Source of the DNA: Pseudomonas denitrificans (nom. rej.)
GTDB taxonomy: Bacteria > Pseudomonadota > Gammaproteobacteria > Pseudomonadales > Pseudomonadaceae
Direction: 5' to 3'
DNA length: 64,000 bases
NCBI RefSeq assembly: GCF_008807415.1
Contig: NZ_CP043626.1
Coordinates: forward strand, 2,170,001-2,234,000
This document shows, piece after piece, positions 60,115 through 64,000 of the stretch; the first letter of the stretch is position 1; every line of letters starts with the position of its first letter. Below the pieces are notes generated by a model. It was given only the letters and a program-made list of their open reading frames with translations. It searched no databases and was not told where the DNA came from. The translations under genes and the position numbers were made by a program.

Positions 60115-61904
60115 GCTACGACATCATCATCAAGAACGGCCTGTACTTCGACGGCAGCGATGCCCCCGGCAGCCTGCGCCACGTCGGCATCAAGGATGGC
60201 CGCATCGACACCCTGAGCGTCAGTCCGCTGGACGAAAGCGGCTGCACGCAGATCATCGACGCCGCCGGCAAGTGGGTCACTCCCGGCTTCCTGGAAATCC
60301 ACTCGCACTACGATGCCGAAGCCATCGCGGCGCCGGCACTGAAGGAGTCGGTGCGCCATGGCGTGACCACCGTGTCGGTGGGCTCCTGCTCCATCAGCAT
60401 GGTGCTGGGCGAGGCCGAGGACTGTTCGGACCTGTTCACCCGTGTCGAAGCCGTGCCACGCGAGCAGGTGCTGCCGATCCTGCGTGACAAGCGCACCTGG
60501 AAGGACGCCAAAGGCTACCGCGCCTTCTACGACCAGCAGCCGCTGGGGCCCAACCTCTGCTCCTTCCTCGGCCACTCGGAGCTGCGCGTCACGGTAATGG
60601 GCCTGGAGCGCGCCATCAGCGGTGCCAAGCCTACCGAAGCGGAGCTTTCGCGCATGGAGGAACTGCTGGAACAGGCGCTGGATGCCGGCTGCTTCGGTCT
60701 CTCGGTGATGACCACGCGGCTCGACAAAATGGACGGCGACCGTGCCTGGTCCAGCCCGCTGCCCTCCACCTTTGCCAGCTGGAAGGAATTCTCCCGCCTG
60801 TTCGCGGTGTTGCGCCGGCGCAACGCGCTGATGCAGGGCGCACCCAACGCGGTCACCAAGATCAACGTGTTCGCCTTCCTCTACCAGGCTCACGGCTGGT
60901 TCCGCCGCCCGCTCAAGTGCTCGATGCTCACTGCGCTGGACTTGAAATCCCAGCCCTTCATGCACCGCATCACCCGCGCCTCCGGTTGGGTCGCCAACCG
61001 CCTGCTGCGCGGCCGCTACCGCTGGCAGACCCTGCCCGCGCCCTTCGTGGTACGCATCGAGGGGCTGAACATGAACGGCTTCGAGGAGTTCGGCGCCGGC
61101 GAGGTGCTGCGCGACATCAAGGACCCGGAAGAGCTCTACACGCGCATCCAGGACCCGGCCTTCCGCGAACGCTTCAAGAAAGACATCAAGGCCACCCTCA
61201 GCCTCGGCCTGTGGCACCGCAACCTGTCCGACTGCTGGGTGCGCGAATGCCCGGATGCCTCAATGGTCGGGCGCAACTTCGAGGACATCGGCCGCGAGCG
61301 CGGTCTGGACCCGGTGGACGCCTTCTTCGAGCTGGCCGGCCAGTACCGCAACGAGCTCAAGTGGACCACCTGCTACGGCAACCACCGCCCGGACATCATG
61401 GGCAAGCTGCTGGCCAGCCCCTGGACCCAGCCGGGCTTCGCCGACTCCGGCGCGCACCTGGCTTCCCACGCGCAGTACAACTTCCCGCTGCGCATGCTCA
61501 AGTACGTGCGCGATGCCGAACTGGCCGGACAGAGCTTCATGGACACCGGCCGCGCCATCCACCGCCTGACCGGCGAGCTGGCGGACTTCGCCGGGATCGA
61601 CGCCGGCTACATCCGCGTCGGCGACCGCGCCGATCTGGTGGTGGTCAACCCGGCCGGCCTGACCGATGAGCTGGATGACGTCTGCGAAGCGCCCATGGAG
61701 ATCATCGGCCTGACGCGGCTGGTGAAGCGCAACGACGATGCGGTGGACGCCACGCTGATCAACGGGCGCGTGGCCTATCGGCGCGAGAGCGGCTTCCCGG
61801 AGGCACTGGGCAAGGAGCGTGGGTTCGGGCGCTTCCTGCCGGGGCGCGATGTGCTGAGCCGCCCGCAGGAAGTGCCGGCCGGGGAACCGGCCTTCGGCCG
61901 GTAG
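60111..61904 (+). CDS. N-acyl-D-amino-acid deacylase family amidohydrolase
   Basis: A 597-residue amidohydrolase of the D-aminoacylase/dihydroorotase-like superfamily. It has IIIKNGLYFDGSDAPGSLRHVGIKDGRI, metal-binding HSHYDAEA (His-x-His), GHSELR, FADSGAHL (Asp ligand) and C-terminal VGDRADLVVVNPAGL. GTG start at 60111 within the TauE stop (GTGA). Tightly coupled with two transporters, it probably deacylates an imported N-acyl compound; the true substrate is unknown. Confidence 0.87.
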   Translation: MSYDIIIKNGLYFDGSDAPGSLRHVGIKDGRIDTLSVSPLDESGCTQIIDAAGKWVTPGFLEIHSHYDAEAIAAPALKESVRHGVTTVSVGSCSISMVLGEAEDCSDLFTRVEAVPREQVLPILRDKRTWKDAKGYRAFYDQQPLGPNLCSFLGHSELRVTVMGLERAISGAKPTEAELSRMEELLEQALDAGCFGLSVMTTRLDKMDGDRAWSSPLPSTFASWKEFSRLFAVLRRRNALMQGAPNAVTKINVFAFLYQAHGWFRRPLKCSMLTALDLKSQPFMHRITRASGWVANRLLRGRYRWQTLPAPFVVRIEGLNMNGFEEFGAGEVLRDIKDPEELYTRIQDPAFRERFKKDIKATLSLGLWHRNLSDCWVRECPDASMVGRNFEDIGRERGLDPVDAFFELAGQYRNELKWTTCYGNHRPDIMGKLLASPWTQPGFADSGAHLASHAQYNFPLRMLKYVRDAELAGQSFMDTGRAIHRLTGELADFAGIDAGYIRVGDRADLVVVNPAGLTDELDDVCEAPMEIIGLTRLVKRNDDAVDATLINGRVAYRRESGFPEALGKERGFGRFLPGRDVLSRPQEVPAGEPAFGR

Positions 61905-62010
61905 TTGCGGCGCACTCGATGGGCGCTGACGATGCCGGCGATCCGCAAGCAGGGCTTACGGTGCCGACGCTTGCCGCGATACCGTGCGGCTGGCCGAGAT
62001 TGACGCCCTG

Positions 62011-62034
62011 CCGCGCACTCACTAGAGTGCGCGG
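62011..62034. terminator. Palindromic hairpin after the deacylase operon
   Basis: CCGCGCACTC-ACTA-GAGTGCGCGG, a perfect 10-bp stem followed by TTTCCT. It may be a weak terminator or a regulator site for the MFS gene. Confidence 0.5.
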
Positions 62035-62063
62035 TTTCCTACATCCCCCGTAATACCTGCACC

Positions 62064-62204
62064 ATGACCCCGTTCTACCGCTTCGCCGACCCGAGCCTCG
62101 CCCTGCTGCGAGAGCCTCCGCGCGTACGCAAGATTGATACGGTGCTGCGCCGTCGCCGCAGCGTGCTGTTCGCCTTCACCTTCTCTCCGCCCGCCGGCTG
62201 CTGA
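62064..62204 (+). CDS. Possible 46-residue arginine-rich leader peptide
   Basis: An ATG frame encoding MTPFYRFADPSLALLREPPR followed by VRKIDTVLRRRRSVLFAFTF, ending in PPAGC and TGA, 123 bp before the MFS transporter. Four consecutive Arg codons and stem-forming sequence after the stop resemble an attenuator leader. There is no Shine-Dalgarno sequence, so it may not be translated. Confidence 0.25.
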   Translation: MTPFYRFADPSLALLREPPRVRKIDTVLRRRRSVLFAFTFSPPAGC

Positions 62205-62327
62205 GCCGGAAGCCGCGCGTTCGCGCCGGCATTTCCGCATTCCGATTCCGCCCTCCGGTAAGCGCCGGCGGGCTCGTTCGCATGTGTTCGCCCTACGGCC
62301 TGAGCGCCGGGGCAAGAGAAGGTTTCC

Positions 62328-63497
62328 ATGAATACCCCAAGCCCCCTCAACAAACCGCTTCTCGCGGTGCTGCTGTTCGCCGTCTCCATCGTCGGCCTGA
62401 GCCTGGGCGCGACTTTGCCGCTGGTAGCGCTGCGCCTGCTGGACAACGGCGCCAGCGCGCTGCAGATCGGCGTCCTGTCGGCGGTGCCAGCGGCCGGCAT
62501 GATCCTCGCCGCCACCCTGGTGGACCGCGCCTGCCAGCTGATGAGCCGGCGCCGCCTGTACCTGCTGTGCTTCGTGCTGTGTACCGCGAGCACCGCAGCC
62601 ATCGAATTCAGCAGCCACTCCCTCTGGCTGCTGGCGGCGGCACGCCTGGCACTGGGCGTCGGCATGGGCATCGCGATCATCCTCGGCGAAGCCTGGGTCA
62701 ACGAGCTGTGCGGCGAGAAGAACCGCGGCACCATCGTGGCCCTCTATGCCACCAGCTTCACCGCCTTCCAGCTGCTCGGCCCGACACTGGTGGCGCTGCT
62801 CGGCGCGCAGACGCCCTGGGTGGTGCTGCTGGTCAGCGCAGGGCACCTGATCGCCCTGGCCACCGTGGCCTTCGCCATGCCCGAGGAAGGCATTCACGAA
62901 CATGTCGAGGAGCCGCGCAGCTTCTCCCTGGCCGGTTTCCTGCGGGTGGCTCCTGCGCTGTGCATGGGCGTGCTGTTCTTCTCTTTCTTCGACAGCGTGG
63001 TGCTCTCGCTCTTCCCCGTTTACGCCTCCAGTCACGGCTACGCGGTGGGCATCGCTGCGTTCATGGCGACGGTGATCCTGCTCGGCGACATGCTCTGCCA
63101 GCTGCCGCTGGGCTGGCTGTCCGACCGCCTCGACCGACCCACCCTGCACCTTGCCTGCGGCGTCGCGGCAATGCTGATCGGCCTCGCCCTGCCCTGGCTG
63201 ATCAGCCAGCCGTCGCTGCTGTGGCCGGCGCTGATGCTGCTGGGCGCGGTGGCCGGTGGCGTCTACACCCTGGCGCTGGTGCTGATCGGCCAGCGCTTCC
63301 GCGGCCGCGACCTGGTCACCGCCAACGCCGCCGCCGGCATGCTGTGGGGCGTCGGCAGCCTGCTCGGGCCGCTGCTCAGCGGCAGCCTGATGGACCTCGG
63401 CCCGCAAGGCGTGCCGGTCGCACTGGCACTCGCCGCCGGGCTGTTCGTGGCCACGGCTGCCGCCTCGCTGCGGCGCACCGCCCTGCGCACCGCCTGA
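62328..63497 (+). CDS. MFS transporter
   Basis: A 389-residue major facilitator protein with 12 hydrophobic segments and the loop WLSDRLDRPTLH corresponding to the conserved motif A between helices. Other stretches are GLSLGATLPLVALRLLDNGASALQIGVLSAVPAAGMI, GVGMGIAIILGEAWVNELCGEKNRGTIVALYATSFTAFQLLGP and TANAAAGMLWGVGSLLGPLLSG. It resembles the YcaD-like subgroup of small-solute exporters; substrate unknown. ATG at 62328 has AGAAGG upstream. Confidence 0.87.
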   Translation: MNTPSPLNKPLLAVLLFAVSIVGLSLGATLPLVALRLLDNGASALQIGVLSAVPAAGMILAATLVDRACQLMSRRRLYLLCFVLCTASTAAIEFSSHSLWLLAAARLALGVGMGIAIILGEAWVNELCGEKNRGTIVALYATSFTAFQLLGPTLVALLGAQTPWVVLLVSAGHLIALATVAFAMPEEGIHEHVEEPRSFSLAGFLRVAPALCMGVLFFSFFDSVVLSLFPVYASSHGYAVGIAAFMATVILLGDMLCQLPLGWLSDRLDRPTLHLACGVAAMLIGLALPWLISQPSLLWPALMLLGAVAGGVYTLALVLIGQRFRGRDLVTANAAAGMLWGVGSLLGPLLSGSLMDLGPQGVPVALALAAGLFVATAAASLRRTALRTA

Positions 63498-63528
63498 TGC
63501 CTCAATAGAAGGCAAGGCGCATCGACTT

Positions 63529-63555
63529 GGTGCCGGCCATGGCCCGGCCGGCACC
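63529..63555. repeat. GC-rich hairpin after the MFS gene
   Basis: GGTGCCGGCC / GGCCGGCACC stem with a 7-nt loop and no T-run. It is probably part of MFS transcript ending or an upstream regulator site. Confidence 0.45.
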
Positions 63556-63562
63556 CACCCTG

Positions 63563-63606
63563 CACCGGGGATTTCCGCTAAGCGATTGAAATCCCCGGTG
63601 GTTTTT
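63563..63606 (+). terminator. Intrinsic terminator of the MFS gene
   Basis: The stem CACCGGGGATTTC / GAAATCCCCGGTG with loop CGCTAAGCGATT is followed by GTTTTTGG, 66 bp after the MFS stop. Confidence 0.85.
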
Positions 63607-63622
63607 GGGGTTTCGGAAAAGC

Positions 63623-63638
63623 TGGCATTTCAATTGCT
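63623..63638 (+). promoter_or_regulatory. Sigma-54 promoter before the guanidine riboswitch
   Basis: TGGCATTTCAATTGCT matches TGGCA-N6-TTGCW with GG and GC exactly 10 bases apart. Transcription would begin at about 63649 and cross the riboswitch. It suggests nitrogen control through an NtrC-type activator. Confidence 0.7.
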
Positions 63639-63726
63639 CTGTCCCCTGCAACGGGATGCATCACCCACGGCAAGGTAGCCACCGGGTGGGCGAACGCTGC
63701 AAGGCACACTGGAGTTGCACCACAGG

Positions 63727-63825
63727 CGAACTAGGGTTCCGGTCTTTCGCAAGAAAGGCGTCTGGTCCGAGAGTTTTCCGGCCCTAGGGACAGGGCTACA
63801 CGGCGGGAGAAAAGCCCGGGAGACG
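63727..63825 (+). ncRNA. Guanidine-I riboswitch (ykkC)
   Basis: The conserved ykkC blocks appear in order: CTAGGGTTCCG (63731-63741), CTGGTCCGAGAG (63762-63773), ACACGGCGGGA (about 63799-63809) and AAAAGCCCGGGAGAC (63810-63824), with variable stems between. Downstream is an ABC substrate-binding protein gene, a usual partner of the guanidine-sensing subtype. The ppGpp and PRPP variants of ykkC share much of the fold but control other pathways, so subtype I is favoured. Ligand binding would turn expression on. Confidence 0.9.
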
Positions 63826-63868
63826 TGATGTCATCCCGTGCCGATTTCCAACCGTTAGGAGCAATGCC

Positions 63869-64000
63869 ATGACCATGCCGCTTTCCCTGCGTTCCCTGCG
63901 CAAGACCCTGCTCGGTGCCTGTCTGCTTGCTGCCGCCGGGGTCGTGCCGCTGACGCTCCAGGCCGCCGAGAAGCTCAAGATCGGCACCGTCGTCTGGGCC
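63869..64000 (+). CDS. ABC transporter substrate-binding protein, 3' part missing
   Basis: The first 44 residues of an exported protein: MTMPLSLRSLRKTLLGACLL, AAAGVVPLTLQA, then AEKLKIGTVVWA at the window edge. The signal peptide and the K-I-G-T-V-V-W start are like NrtA/SsuA-type (nitrate, sulfonate, taurine) binding proteins. Behind a guanidine-I riboswitch this is probably the guanidine-uptake binding protein of an ABC system linked to urea carboxylase or guanidine hydrolase. AGGAG is eight bases upstream of the ATG. An ATG at 63864 stops at once. Confidence 0.82.
   Translation, partial: MTMPLSLRSLRKTLLGACLLAAAGVVPLTLQAAEKLKIGTVVWA

Larger units (their letters stand above)
61905..62327. 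other. Region between the deacylase and MFS genes
   Basis: 423 bases. It holds a perfect 10-bp palindromic hairpin (62011-62034), a 46-codon arginine-rich ORF (62064-62204) of unsure status, and GC-rich short stems between 62215 and 62320. No other gene seen. Confidence 0.5.
63498..63868. other. Regulatory region before the ABC substrate-binding gene
   Basis: 371 bases with two hairpins (63529-63555 and 63563-63606), a sigma-54 promoter (63623-63638), a guanidine-I riboswitch (63727-63825) and the ribosome site AGGAG at 63857-63861. No protein gene is supported here. Confidence 0.8.

Noticed and set aside
63529..63606. NtrC sites upstream of the sigma-54 promoter
   Set aside because: GGTGCC...GGCACC half-sites are in the opposite orientation to the NtrC consensus and are better explained as hairpin stems.
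63605..63787. 60-codon ORF over the sigma-54 promoter and riboswitch
   Set aside because: The region is explained by RNA and promoter elements.

Overview
The window is GC-rich chromosomal DNA of a Pseudomonas from or near the P. aeruginosa / P. nitroreducens / P. citronellolis side of the genus. The protein sequences and gene order support this: rarA-lolA-ftsK-trxB-aat-bpt-infA-clpA-clpS-cspD-icd-idh-nudJ-mnmA-hflD-purB, then aceA, the complete nuoA-N operon, a bqs/car two-component operon, and the fhp/fhpR nitric-oxide locus. From memory this follows the PAO1 order around PA2613-PA2666. I saw no phage, insertion sequence, CRISPR array, rRNA or tRNA gene.

Layout. 1-6.7 kb: rarA (cut by the window edge), lolA and ftsK on the minus strand, then trxB, two N-degron aminoacyl transferases (aat, bpt) and infA on the plus strand. 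6.7-13.8 kb: clpA/clpS, which degrade the substrates marked by Aat/Bpt, then cspD and the two isocitrate dehydrogenases icd (dimeric) and idh (monomeric, frameshifted). 13.8-23.5 kb: nudJ-mnmA-hflD, purB, roxA-GNAT-DUF7931-secretin-like genes, aceA and a DUF4442 gene. 23.9-38.8 kb: the 13-gene complex I operon, with nuoL (twice) and nuoM (once) broken by one-base deletions. 38.9-46.5 kb: an AI-2E-type exporter, a YuiF-type transporter, a TlpQ-like chemoreceptor behind a very good FliA promoter, and bqsPQRS. 46.6-53.2 kb: a patatin-like lipase, a DUF5329 protein, REP sequences, the NO operon fhp-ppyR-nnrS with its sigma-54 activator fhpR, and queD. 53.2-63.5 kb: polB, mltA, a small membrane protein, an AraC regulator divergent from a symporter/TauE/D-aminoacylase operon, and an MFS transporter. 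63.5-64 kb: a sigma-54 promoter, a guanidine-I (ykkC) riboswitch and the start of an ABC substrate-binding protein gene.

The genes form several working modules: an N-degron module (aat, bpt, clpS, clpA); the glyoxylate/isocitrate branch point (icd, idh, aceA); respiratory complex I; a metal-sensing two-component operon with a candidate autoregulatory BqsR box; and a NO-detoxification regulon with four GT-N7-AC enhancer sites. The most interesting regulatory arrangement is at the right edge, where a near-consensus sigma-54 promoter precedes a guanidine riboswitch. This suggests that guanidine uptake needs both nitrogen limitation and guanidine. Four single G/C deletions in otherwise well-preserved housekeeping genes look more like consensus/assembly errors than real decay.
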